DNA of 64,000 nucleotides. Source: Polaromonas sp. (GTDB lineage: Bacteria; Pseudomonadota; Gammaproteobacteria; Burkholderiales; Burkholderiaceae_C). Positions 28,845 to 36,470 of this stretch are shown here, piece after piece. Made by a program: the position numbers and the translations under genes. The stretch is taken from contig NZ_JAQSDA010000011.1 of the NCBI RefSeq assembly GCF_029945685.1, positions 97,126-161,125 of the forward strand, in the 5' to 3' direction. Under the pieces are notes generated by a model. It saw nothing but the letters and a program-made list of their open reading frames with translations. It did no database searches and was not told the origin of the DNA. The stretch's first letter is position 1; the number at the start of each line of letters is the position of its first letter.

Positions 28845-29405
28845 CTAGCGAAACGGCCGGCTCAGAAAAGGCGAGCCGGCCAGGCCGAAACGCCAGGGCT
28901 GGTCCACCGCTTTGGAAATGCCGATGCGCGGGCCGCTGACGATCCTGCGCTTCAGGGGCGCGGGCAACAGCCCGAAAGGCGGTGCGGTCACCGGCAGGCC
29001 GTTGTGCGCGTGGGTGATGCCCAGGGCCTGACCCACGCGGCCGGGCCCGGCGCAGAGCAGGCGCACGTCGTCCAGCCCGCGCCGCGCACGCATGGTGTCC
29101 AGCCCGGCCACCGGTTCGATGGCGCGTATCAGCACCCCCGCGCCGTGGCCTTCCTCGCGGCAGACCAGGTTCAGGCACCAGTGGATGCCGTAAGAGCGGT
29201 ACACATAGGCATGGCCGGGCGGGCCGAACATGGCGGCGTTGCGCGCTGTCCGCCCGGCAAAACTGTGCGAGGCCGGGTCGTCGCGGTCATAGGCCTCGGT
29301 TTCCACGATGATCCCGCCCACGCCATCGACCAGCAGCGTGGCGCCTATCAGCCGGCGCGCGACGGCCGGTGAGCTCAGGGAGAAATCAATGGATGCGATC
29401 GGCAC
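28845..29405 (-). CDS. 3-methyladenine DNA glycosylase (AAG/Mpg family)
   Basis: A base-excision-repair glycosylase of 186 residues that removes alkylated purines. IIVETEAYDRDDPASHSF carries the catalytic Glu of the AAG fold, followed by FGPPGHAYVYRSYGIHWCLN and the terminal RIGISKAVDQPWRF. A GTG at 29405 is the only usable start, since an in-frame stop lies just upstream and no ATG occurs for over 50 codons. It follows the EamA gene by 23 bp and may share its transcript. Confidence 0.92.
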   Translation of the reverse strand: MPIASIDFSLSSPAVARRLIGATLLVDGVGGIIVETEAYDRDDPASHSFAGRTARNAAMFGPPGHAYVYRSYGIHWCLNLVCREEGHGAGVLIRAIEPVAGLDTMRARRGLDDVRLLCAGPGRVGQALGITHAHNGLPVTAPPFGLLPAPLKRRIVSGPRIGISKAVDQPWRFGLAGSPFLSRPFR

Positions 29406-29428
29406 GGCAGCGGTTCAGGCGGGAGCGC

Positions 29429-30319
29429 CTATTTTGCACCGCCGACCCGGCTGCGCCGCTTCTCGCTGTGCAGCACATACAGGCCCGAGGCGATCAGCAG
29501 CGCGATACCGCTCCAGGCCACGTTGTTGGGCGCCTCGCCCCACACCGCGTAGCCCAGCACCAGCGCAAACAGCAGGCCGCTGTAGCGAAACGGTGCCACC
29601 AGCGTCATCTCGCCGTGCCGCATGCTGCTGATGATGAAGTAGTAGCCGCCGGTCAGGAACACCGAGGCCAGGCCCAGGAGCCCGAGTTCGAACAGGCCAA
29701 AGGGCTGCCAGCCCTGCAGCAGCGAACCCACGCCAGACACCACGGTGACCGCTACCGCAGTGGCCAGCGTGATCAGGATGGACGGGATACCGGCGTGAAT
29801 GCGCCGCGTCATCAGGTCGCGCGCTGCATGAAACAGCGTGCCCAGCAGGCAGACCAGCGCCCAGCTGTTGAAGCCTTCCGCACGCGGCTGGATCACCAGC
29901 AGCACACCGAGAAAGCCGACACCAACGGCCAGCCAGCGTGCGCCGCGCACTCGCTCGGCCATGAAGAACGCGGCAAACACCGTCATGAACAGCGGCGCCG
30001 CCAGGTTGATGGCGGTGGCGTTGGCGATGGGCAGGTGAAACAGCGACCCCAGGTAAAGCATGGTGGCCGCCGCATCGACCAGAGCCCGGCCTGCGACCCA
30101 GCCGCGCGTGGCTTCGCGCATGCGGGCGGTGGCGCCCAGTGCATGGGCGACGGCCAGCACCAGCAGCACCGACATGAGGCCGCGGATGAAGATCAGCTGC
30201 GCGCCGGGCATGCCCTGGCTGGCGAACTTCACGAGAGCGTCGTTGGTCACGAAGCAACCCATGGCGCCCACCATGCAGACAATGCCGCGGCGGTTGGCGG
30301 CGGCGTGGGACAGGCTCAT
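29429..30319 (-). CDS. EamA/DMT-superfamily transporter
   Basis: An inner-membrane protein of 296 residues made of two EamA repeats with about ten hydrophobic helices; it opens GIVCMVGAMGCFVTNDALVKFASQGMPG. It belongs to the drug/metabolite exporter group (RhaT/YdcZ/SAM-transporter-like); the substrate is unknown. The ATG at 30319 was chosen because the longer frame upstream is Arg/Pro-rich and reads against the neighbouring gene. It is probably co-transcribed with the downstream Mpg gene. Confidence 0.85.
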   Translation of the reverse strand: MSLSHAAANRRGIVCMVGAMGCFVTNDALVKFASQGMPGAQLIFIRGLMSVLLVLAVAHALGATARMREATRGWVAGRALVDAAATMLYLGSLFHLPIANATAINLAAPLFMTVFAAFFMAERVRGARWLAVGVGFLGVLLVIQPRAEGFNSWALVCLLGTLFHAARDLMTRRIHAGIPSILITLATAVAVTVVSGVGSLLQGWQPFGLFELGLLGLASVFLTGGYYFIISSMRHGEMTLVAPFRYSGLLFALVLGYAVWGEAPNNVAWSGIALLIASGLYVLHSEKRRSRVGGAK

Positions 30320-30348
30320 GCCCTGCTTATACCCTGACCAGACCGCGC

Positions 30349-31227
30349 CTACACCGCGCTGCGGTGCCGGGCGATGCAGGTGTCCAGCACTTCGGCTGAA
30401 TCGCGTTGCCACCAGTTGCCGGTGGAAAATATCTCCACTTCGCTGTAGCCGGCGAAGCCCTGGGCCTCGATCCAGCCGCGGATTTTCGGGATGTCGATGA
30501 CGCCGTCGCCCATCATGCCGCGGTCTTCCAGCAGGTGGGCGGTGGGTGTCAGCCAGTCGCAGACGTGGAAGGCCATCAGCCGCTTCTTGCCGGCGCGCTG
30601 GATTTGCGCTTCGAGTTTCGGGTCCCACCAGACGTGGTAGACGTCAACCGCCACGCCCAACGCGCCGCTACGCGACGGATCAAGCGCGTCGCAGACATCG
30701 AGCGCCTGCTCCAGGGTGTTGATGCAGGCGCGGTCGGCGGCGTACATCGGGTGCAGCGGTTCGATCGCCAAGGGCATGTTGGCGGCCTTGGCGTACTCCA
30801 GCAGTTCGGCCATGCCGTCGCTGACCTGGTGGCGCGACAGCGCGATGTCCTTGTGCGCGGCTTTTCCGGCCAGCGCGCCGGGCAGACCGCCGACCACCAG
30901 CACCAGGCAGGCGGCGTTGAGCTCACAGGCCTCGTCCACCGCGCGGCGGTTGTCGTCGCGTGCGGCCTTCAGGCCGGCCGCATCCACGGCCGGGAACATG
31001 CCGCCGCGGCAGTAGCCCGACAGTTCCAGCCCGTGGCTTTTGACGAGTTTCGAGATGGCCGGCAGGCCGGCGGCGGCCACCTGGTCGCGCCAGGGTGAGA
31101 TCGCACGGATGCCGCGCTGTGCGCAGGCTTCGATGATGGCGGTCAACGGCTGCTCGACACCGCGGCTTTTGCGGATGGTCGCGGTGTTGATGGAGAGCCA
31201 GCGGTGGTCGATGGAGAAGTCGCGCAT
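30349..31227 (-). CDS. Sugar phosphate isomerase/epimerase family TIM-barrel protein
   Basis: A 292-residue xylose-isomerase-like TIM barrel (AP_endonuc_2 family). Metal-binding acidic and His residues appear at barrel strand ends: LAIEPLHPMYAADR, GVAVDVYHVWWDP, MAFHVCDW and YSEVEIFS. It probably isomerises or epimerises a sugar-derived ketose or keto acid. It is the last gene of a minus-strand set with the DUF993 and Gfo/Idh/MocA genes, separated from DUF993 by a REP-like palindrome. The exact reaction is not deducible. Confidence 0.85.
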   Translation of the reverse strand: MRDFSIDHRWLSINTATIRKSRGVEQPLTAIIEACAQRGIRAISPWRDQVAAAGLPAISKLVKSHGLELSGYCRGGMFPAVDAAGLKAARDDNRRAVDEACELNAACLVLVVGGLPGALAGKAAHKDIALSRHQVSDGMAELLEYAKAANMPLAIEPLHPMYAADRACINTLEQALDVCDALDPSRSGALGVAVDVYHVWWDPKLEAQIQRAGKKRLMAFHVCDWLTPTAHLLEDRGMMGDGVIDIPKIRGWIEAQGFAGYSEVEIFSTGNWWQRDSAEVLDTCIARHRSAV

Positions 31228-31242
31228 GGAAATTACCTTTAT

Positions 31243-31315
31243 CCCGTTCGCCCTGAGCTTGTCGAAGGGCTTGCATGAAAGTCGGAGAAGGCTTCGACAA
31301 GCTCAGCCGGAATGG
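31243..31315. repeat. REP-like inverted repeat C, copy 2
   Basis: CCCGTTCGCCCTGAGCTTG plus TCGAAGGGC on the left face GGCTTCGACAAGCTCAGCC on the right. It is a strong dyad in the 97-bp gap between the DUF993 and TIM-barrel genes and could form an mRNA hairpin there. Confidence 0.8.
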
Positions 31316-31324
31316 ATCCGGGCC

Positions 31325-32506
31325 TCAGATGCCGTGCATGGCCAACAGCGTTTTCATGCGCCGTACCGCCAACTCGGGATGCTCGAGCAGGTTCGCCGCA
31401 TCGGCCAGCCGGAACAGCTCGGCGAAGTGCTGCAAGGAGCGTGTGCCCTGCTGGCCGCCGACCATGGTGAAGTGGCTCTGGTGGCCGTTGAGCCAGGCCA
31501 TGAAGACCACGCCGGTTTTGTAAAAACGCGTGGGCGCGGCAAAGATATGGCGTGACAGCGGCACGGTGGGGCCGAGGATGGCGTGAAACTTCTCCACGTT
31601 GCCCTGCGCGAGTTCACCGAGGGCGGCGCTGGCGGCCGGTGCAATCGCGTCGAAGATGCCCAGCAGTGCATCGCTCTGGCCGTGAAACAGTTCGCTGCCG
31701 AAGCCGTCACCGGCGATCAGCTCGGCGTAGTTGAAGTCGTCGCCGGTGTACATGCGCACGCCGGCGGGCAGGCGCCGGCGCATGGCGATTTCCTTGTCCT
31801 TGGCCAGCAGGGAGATCTTGATGCCGTCAACCTTGTCCGGGTGCGCGGCAATGATGCCCAGCGCCGTGTCCATGGCAGCATCGACGTCATTGGTGCCCCA
31901 GTAGCCGGCCAGCGCCGGGTCAAACATGTCGCCCAGCCAGTGCAGCACCACGGGTTGTTTGGCTTGACTCAGGATGCGGTCGTAGACGCGTTCGTAGTCG
32001 GCCGGTGATTTGGCAACGCGCGCCAGCGCACGGCTGGCCATCACAATGAGTTTGCCGCCCAGCTTTTCAATGGCGGCCATCTGTTCTTCGTAAGCGGCGA
32101 TGACTTCATCGACGGTTTTCACGTTTTCCAGCACCAGGTGGTCGGTACCGCAGCCGGATGCGACCAGGGCACCGGGCACGTCCTTCGCCGCTTCCAGCGA
32201 GCGGCGGATCAGCTCCAACGAGGTCGGCCAGTCCAGGCCCATGCCACGCTGCGCCGTGTCCATGGCCTCGGCCACGCCCAGGCCCAGCGACCACAGGTGG
32301 CGGCGGTAGGCGATGGTGCAGTCCCAGTCGATGGCGCAGTTCACCCAGGGATCGTTAACGGCCAGCGGATCGGCCACCACGTGCGCCGCCGAGTAGGCGA
32401 TGCGGTTGAACTTGATGCCCGCCGCGGGCTTCACGGGTGTTGCGCCTTGCAGCGTGTAGGGCTGCAGCTGGCCCGTGACGACGGGCAGGGTAAGGGTCAA
32501 AGCCAT
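31325..32506 (-). CDS. DUF993 family (dihydrodipicolinate-synthase-like) protein
   Basis: A 393-residue protein of a family of unknown function with a DHDPS-like TIM barrel. Recognisable segments are INFNRIAYSAAHVVADP-like (here KFNRIAYSAAHVVADP), TIAYRRHLWSLGLGVAEAMDTAQRG, GCGTDHL, PVVLHWLGDMFDP and KVDGIKISLLAKDKE, the last possibly carrying the Schiff-base lysine, as an inference. It stands between the Gfo/Idh/MocA and TIM-barrel genes, a neighbourhood that suggests an aldolase or lyase step on an oxidised sugar derivative. The ATG at 32506 has AGAGGT upstream. Confidence 0.82.
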   Translation of the reverse strand: MALTLTLPVVTGQLQPYTLQGATPVKPAAGIKFNRIAYSAAHVVADPLAVNDPWVNCAIDWDCTIAYRRHLWSLGLGVAEAMDTAQRGMGLDWPTSLELIRRSLEAAKDVPGALVASGCGTDHLVLENVKTVDEVIAAYEEQMAAIEKLGGKLIVMASRALARVAKSPADYERVYDRILSQAKQPVVLHWLGDMFDPALAGYWGTNDVDAAMDTALGIIAAHPDKVDGIKISLLAKDKEIAMRRRLPAGVRMYTGDDFNYAELIAGDGFGSELFHGQSDALLGIFDAIAPAASAALGELAQGNVEKFHAILGPTVPLSRHIFAAPTRFYKTGVVFMAWLNGHQSHFTMVGGQQGTRSLQHFAELFRLADAANLLEHPELAVRRMKTLLAMHGI

Positions 32507-32542
32507 GAAATCTACCTCTTGATGTAACTGGTCATATCTCGT

Positions 32543-32621
32543 CCCCTCTCCCTTTGGGAGAGGGTTAGGGTGAGGGTCTGCGGCCTTACCCTCACCCCTG
32601 CCCTCTCCCAGAGGGAGAGGG
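32543..32621. repeat. REP-like inverted repeat D, copy 1
   Basis: CCCTCTCCCTTTGGGAGAGGG plus TTAGGGTGAGGG on the left face CCCTCACCC and CCCTCTCCCAGAGGGAGAGGG on the right: two hairpins that also pair with each other. It lies in the gap between the Gfo/Idh/MocA and DUF993 genes. A related sequence is inside btuF at 48763-48799. Confidence 0.85.
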
Positions 32622-32649
32622 TGTCAATCCGATGAGGGGCTGTTTTGTT

Positions 32650-32708
32650 CATAAAAGATGCCTCCAGCCCTTATCCGGAAGGCGCAAGCAGTTATCAAAC
32701 TTGTAGCG
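32650..32708 (-). repeat. Dispersed repeat A, copy 8 (3' end of oxidoreductase gene)
   Basis: Read on the minus strand it gives GCTACAAGTTTGATAACTGC, TTGCGCCTTCCGG, ATAAGGGCTGGAGGC and TTTTATGAAC. The last codons and stop of the Gfo/Idh/MocA gene (LQV, TGA at 32695) lie in its left part. Confidence 0.8.
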
Positions 32709-33858
32709 GATCGACATCCACCCAGCGGCGTTCCTTCCAGCTTTCGAGCGCGGCCTCGACCAGCTGCACGCCCTTGGCGCCTTCAGGCAGGGTCCATTTG
32801 TAGGGCTCGTTTTCGACCACATGGCGGATGAAATGCTCCCACTGGATCTTGAAGCCGTTGTCGTAGGTCTGGGTGTCCGGGACCTCCTGCCACTGGGCGG
32901 AGAAATTCATCGTCTGTTTTTCGTCCGGGTTCCAGACGGGACGTGGCGTGTTGACGCGCGACTGGGCCTTGCAGGCGCTCAGGCCGGCAACCGCCGAGCC
33001 GTGGGTGCCGTCGACGTGGAAGGTGACCAGGTCCTCCCTGTTCACGCGGGTGGCCCAGGACATGTTCATCTGCGCGATCACGTTCTCGCCGTTGTGGCCG
33101 ATCAGCTCGGCGGTGGCGTAGGCGGCGTCGTCGGCCGTCGCCTGGTAGGGCTTGCCGGCTTCGTCCCAGCGCTCGGGGATGTGGGTCGCGCCAATGCAGG
33201 AGATGGACTTGACCTCGCCAAACAGGTTGTCCAGCACATAGCGCCAGTGACACATCATGTCCAGGATCATGCCGCCGCCGTCTTCGGTGCGGTAGTTCCA
33301 GCTCGGCCGCTGGATACGCTGCAGGTCGCCTTCGAACACCCAGTAGCCAAATTCCAGCCGTACCGACAGCATCTTGCCGAAGAAGCCGGCGCGGCGCAGC
33401 ATGTCGAGCTTGCGCAGGCCGGGCAGAAAGAGCTTGTCCTGCACCGCGCCGTGTTTCAGGCCGGATTTTTCAGCCAGACGCGCGATCTCGACGGCTTCGT
33501 TGAGGTTGGTGGCGATCGGCTTTTCGCAGTACACATGTTTGCCGGCGCGAATCGCCTTGGCCAGCAGGGTGGGGCGCATCTGTGTGGTGCCGGCGTCGAA
33601 GAAGATGCTGTCGTCCGGGTTGGCCAGCGCCTGGTCGAGGTCGGTGCCCCAGCGTTCGATGTTCCAGGTCTCGGCCAGGGCCTCGATTTTTTCGGTGTTA
33701 CGGCCGATCAGGATCGGGTCGGGCATGACCTTGTCGCCGTTGGAGAGCGTGACGCCGCCTTGTTTGCGGATCGCGACGATGGAGCGGATCAGGTGCTGGT
33801 TCATGCCCATGCGCCCGGTGACGCCGTGCATGATGATTCCTAGTCGGTGGGTGGCCAT
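32695..33858 (-). CDS. Gfo/Idh/MocA family oxidoreductase
   Basis: An NAD(P)-dependent sugar or polyol dehydrogenase of 387 residues. The N-terminal Rossmann fold (LGIIMHGVTGRMGMNQHL) is slightly unusual, reading GVTGRMG where typical members have GxGxxG. It is followed by the family signature CEKPIATN (EKP) and the C-terminal alpha/beta domain with GGGMILDMMCHWRYVLD, which holds the catalytic His region. It is the promoter-proximal enzyme after the Bug-protein gene of the minus-strand module. The substrate is unknown; neighbours point to oxidation of a sugar or inositol-like compound. Confidence 0.88.
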   Translation of the reverse strand: MATHRLGIIMHGVTGRMGMNQHLIRSIVAIRKQGGVTLSNGDKVMPDPILIGRNTEKIEALAETWNIERWGTDLDQALANPDDSIFFDAGTTQMRPTLLAKAIRAGKHVYCEKPIATNLNEAVEIARLAEKSGLKHGAVQDKLFLPGLRKLDMLRRAGFFGKMLSVRLEFGYWVFEGDLQRIQRPSWNYRTEDGGGMILDMMCHWRYVLDNLFGEVKSISCIGATHIPERWDEAGKPYQATADDAAYATAELIGHNGENVIAQMNMSWATRVNREDLVTFHVDGTHGSAVAGLSACKAQSRVNTPRPVWNPDEKQTMNFSAQWQEVPDTQTYDNGFKIQWEHFIRHVVENEPYKWTLPEGAKGVQLVEAALESWKERRWVDVDPLQV

Positions 33859-33967
33859 GGGGTTCCTTGGAGAGGGGGTGGGGAATGCGGCGGCCGCACC
33901 GGGCCGGTCTGGTCAAAGCGCAAGGGCTTGAACCGACCGGCGCAGGCGCGCTCCGGCCGCGGGGAAA

Positions 33968-34984
33968 TTACTGGGGAGCGGGCGACAGGCCGGCGGCTTT
34001 CACCAGCACGGCGTTGCTCTTGATCTCGTCCTTGATGTAGCTGTCGAACTGCTCGGGCTTCATGGTCCAGGCTTCGGCGCCCAGCGCGGCAAAACGCTCC
34101 TTGACTTCGGGGGTGGCCAGGGCTTTGACCACTTCGTCGTGCAGGCGGTTGACGATGTCGCGCGGCGTCTTGGCCGGGGCCATCATGCCAATCCAGAAGT
34201 TGAACTCGGAGCCGGGAACGCCGGCTTCGGCGGTGGTCGGCACCTGGGGCAGGGCGCTGGCGCGTTTGGGCGAACCGACGGCCAGGGCCACCAGCTGGCC
34301 GTTCTTGATCTGGCCGATCACCGGCGCGATCGGCGAGAAGTAGTAGTCAACGCGGCCGGACATGACTTCCGTCACGGCTTCACCTGAGCCTTTGAACGGG
34401 ATGTTGGTGGCTTCGATTTTGGCGGCGAGCTTGAATTTCTCGGCATTCAGGTGGGTGGCGCTGCCCTGGCCGGCGGAAGCGAAGTTCATGCTGCCGGGCT
34501 TGGCGCGCGCGGCGGCCAGCAGCTCCTGCAGCGTCTTGATGTTTTTGGACGGCGATATGACCAGCACGTTGGGGGTGCTGGAGATCGGTGTCACGCCGGC
34601 AAAGTCGCCGAGGGTGTCGAAGGGCAGCTTGGCGAAGGTGGAGGGGCTGACGGTGTGCGAGGACGAATGGATCATGATGGTGTAGCCATCGGGGGCGGCG
34701 GTGGCTACGGCCTGCTGGCCGATGGTGCCGCTGGCGCCGCCGCGGTTGTCGATCACCAGGGTCTGGCCCATGCTCTGGCCCATCTTGTCGGCGATGGCGC
34801 GGGCAATGATGTCGGTCGTGCTGCCGGCGGCAAAGGGCACGATGACCCGGATCGGCTTGGTCGGGTAGGCCTGTCCTGAGCTGGTCGAAGTGGCGCCTTG
34901 GGCACTGGCGGCCAGCGGCGAGAACGCGGCCAGGACGGTAAGGGAAGTGAGCGAAGCCAGCGCGGCGCGGCGTGCAAAAGTCAT
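33968..34984 (-). CDS. Bug/TctC-family tripartite tricarboxylate transporter binding protein
   Basis: A periplasmic solute-binding protein of 338 residues. The signal peptide ends AASAQ (about residue 29). The mature start YPTKPIRVIVPFAAGSTTDI is diagnostic of Bug proteins, followed by VIDNRGGASGTIG and NFASAGQGSATHL. No tctA or tctB membrane genes are nearby, as is usual for orphan Bug proteins of Burkholderiales. It is the first gene of the minus-strand catabolic module, directly downstream of the operator dyad at 35053-35074. A short REP-derived insert appears to encode the STSSGQA linker after the signal peptide. Confidence 0.92.
   Translation of the reverse strand: MTFARRAALASLTSLTVLAAFSPLAASAQGATSTSSGQAYPTKPIRVIVPFAAGSTTDIIARAIADKMGQSMGQTLVIDNRGGASGTIGQQAVATAAPDGYTIMIHSSSHTVSPSTFAKLPFDTLGDFAGVTPISSTPNVLVISPSKNIKTLQELLAAARAKPGSMNFASAGQGSATHLNAEKFKLAAKIEATNIPFKGSGEAVTEVMSGRVDYYFSPIAPVIGQIKNGQLVALAVGSPKRASALPQVPTTAEAGVPGSEFNFWIGMMAPAKTPRDIVNRLHDEVVKALATPEVKERFAALGAEAWTMKPEQFDSYIKDEIKSNAVLVKAAGLSPAPQ
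34870..34893. repeat. REP-C-like fragment inside the Bug protein gene
   Basis: CCTGTCCTGAGC followed by TGGTCGAAGTGG matches one arm of the REP at 15991-16070 (CCTGTCCTGAG..GGTCGAAGGGG). It encodes the linker between signal peptide and the conserved YPTKP start, in frame. Confidence 0.5.
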
Positions 34985-35052
34985 GGTTGTCTCCTGAAGG
35001 GCATTTGGAAGAAACGGAAGTCCGGCGACTCAAACAGGCCGGAGTTTACGCC

Positions 35053-35074
35053 TAATTCACCGTTAAGTGAATTA
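35053..35074. promoter_or_regulatory. Perfect operator-like dyad upstream of the Bug gene
   Basis: TAATTCAC, six bases, then GTGAATTA: a perfect 8-bp inverted repeat, 69 bp before the Bug gene start at 34984 and 46 bp after the end of the TetR gene. The same half-site GTGAATTA occurs at the tetR start (35801-35808), so it is a probable target of that TetR protein. Confidence 0.75.
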
Positions 35075-35119
35075 AGAATTGTAAGAACAATGGCGAGCCC
35101 GCGTCAACGCGGTGCCGCT

Positions 35120-35779
35120 TCAGTTTCTAAGGACATACCCGAGGATCACTTCACACATGTGCGACAGGCGTTCATGACGCGCCTTGGGGGTCATCAGGTC
35201 ACGCCCGAAAATGGCCGACAGGGTGTGGTTGTTGGAGAGGTAGAAATACGCCATGCCAGCAATCGACACGTAGAGCTGCAGCGGGTCGATGCCGCCGCGG
35301 AACAGTCCTTCGGCGCGCCCGCGTTCCAGGATGTCGGCGAGCGTCTCGATCAGCGGCGAGTTGGTTTCGCGGGCCCGGCTGGACATCGCCAGATGCCTGC
35401 CCTGGTGCAGGTTTTCACTGTTGAGCAGCGTCAGGAACTCCGGGTGTTCGAGGTAATACTCCCAGGTGAATTCGGTGAGCCGCCGGATGGCCTGGGCTGG
35501 CGGCATGCCCTGCAGGTGCAGTCTGGTTTCCGCCTCGCGGATGTGCGCGTAGGCCTGTTCCAGCACCGCCAGGAACAGCTCGTCCTTGCTCTTGAAGTAG
35601 TAGTAGATCAGGCGTTTGTTGACGTCCGCGCGTTCGGCAATGCGGTCCACCCGCGCACCGCCCAGGCCGTGCTGCGCAAACTCGTCGCGGGCTGCCAGCA
35701 AGATGGCCTGCTGCGAACGGTCGGCGTCGCGCGAGCGGGGTTCGGCAGGTTTGACGGTTGTGCTTTTGGGGCTTGGCAT
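35120..35779 (-). CDS. TetR-family transcriptional repressor
   Basis: A 219-residue regulator. The N-terminal helix-turn-helix (about residues 20-65) contains ARVDRIAERADVNKRLIYYYFKSKDELF; the C-terminal part is an all-helical ligand domain with the YfiR/CerR-like segment LTEFTWEYYLEHPEFLTLL. The ATG at 35779 was chosen since it places the helix-turn-helix at the usual position; a longer frame extends to 35908 but would read over the operator. It lies upstream of and on the same strand as the Bug-Gfo-DUF993-isomerase module. Shared half-sites upstream of both suggest it controls the module and itself. Confidence 0.88.
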   Translation of the reverse strand: MPSPKSTTVKPAEPRSRDADRSQQAILLAARDEFAQHGLGGARVDRIAERADVNKRLIYYYFKSKDELFLAVLEQAYAHIREAETRLHLQGMPPAQAIRRLTEFTWEYYLEHPEFLTLLNSENLHQGRHLAMSSRARETNSPLIETLADILERGRAEGLFRGGIDPLQLYVSIAGMAYFYLSNNHTLSAIFGRDLMTPKARHERLSHMCEVILGYVLRN

Positions 35780-35785
35780 GGCGGA

Positions 35786-35808
35786 TAATTTAACTGTTTG
35801 GTGAATTA
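35786..35808. promoter_or_regulatory. Imperfect operator-like dyad at the TetR gene start
   Basis: TAATTTAAC, six bases, then GTGAATTA. The right half is identical to the dyad at 35053-35074 and the left half is degenerate. It begins 7 bp upstream of the TetR start codon (35779), as expected for autorepression. Confidence 0.6.
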
Positions 35809-35922
35809 AGGCAAGAGTTTCGGCTGCGGAGCGCATTGGCTGACAGCACGGCGCCAAGCGTACCTCCATAATGAAGCAGGGACCGGCCAGCCGCGCCGGT
35901 GCCGACATGCAAGGAGATGGTC

Positions 35923-36231
35923 ATGACCAATTCGGACACCCCCAAAGACGGTGACTTCACACACTGGGTTGATGAGAAAGCCGAGGCGCTGAAGTTCACG
36001 CTGGGCGAAAAATTTCCGGTGCCCCCGACCGAGCTGCATTCACCTTCCGTGCATGTAGAGACCGGCCGGCAGAAGCTGGAAGAAGTGTTGCTCGAGCACG
36101 AGCAGCCCACGCCGGAGTTCCTGGAGGAATTGCGGGCGCTGGAGGAGGCGCCGCCGCTGAGCGAGGAAGAGCTGGCCCGCCAGGCGCTGGAGGCCGGCGG
36201 CGCCGACGGCGACAACACCACCCCCGAATAA
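35923..36231 (+). CDS. Small acidic hypothetical protein
   Basis: A 102-residue, strongly acidic, soluble protein without recognised domain or signal peptide. AAGGAG lies 6 bp before the ATG at 35923, an excellent ribosome-binding site, which argues for real translation. The C-terminal half is Glu/Ala/Leu-rich and helix-forming (LEELRALEEAPPLSEEELARQ). I do not recognise the family. It stands alone between the TetR gene and a repeat region. Confidence 0.6.
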   Translation: MTNSDTPKDGDFTHWVDEKAEALKFTLGEKFPVPPTELHSPSVHVETGRQKLEEVLLEHEQPTPEFLEELRALEEAPPLSEEELARQALEAGGADGDNTTPE

Positions 36232-36270
36232 CCGCAACGCGCGGTGACAAGCGCGCGGGTTTCCCTCCAG

Positions 36271-36456
36271 GCAGGGGCCGCGGATCTGGCTCCGCCAGTC
36301 CGCAGGCGCAGCGGCCCCCGAGGGGCTGGAGCCTGCGGCACCAGAGCTGCCTGCGCAGCTTTGGACAGGCGACAGAAGCGAAACCCCTGGCGAGCGGCGG
36401 CCTGCAAGGCCTCGGGCGCTACACGAAGTGAGCAACCGTGGGGGCTCTATTCCGGC
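36271..36456 (+). repeat. Dispersed repeat B, copy 2 (long form) before the ThDP enzyme
   Basis: The left part, CAGGGGCCGCGGATCTGG..CCGCAGGCGCAGCGG plus CCCCCGAGGGG, is nearly identical to 38209-38262. The right part, GCTACACGAAGTGAGC plus AACCGTGGGGGCT, matches 38270-38300. About 110 bp of extra sequence separates the halves here. It fills the 239-bp gap and ends 14 bp before the ThDP-enzyme ATG. Confidence 0.8.
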
Positions 36457-36470
36457 GGCACAATGAGGAC

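Noticed and set aside
36438..36470. GTG start for the ThDP enzyme at 36438
   Set aside because: The extra 11 codons are encoded by repeat B and lack a ribosome-binding site; the ATG at 36471 begins the conserved N-terminus.
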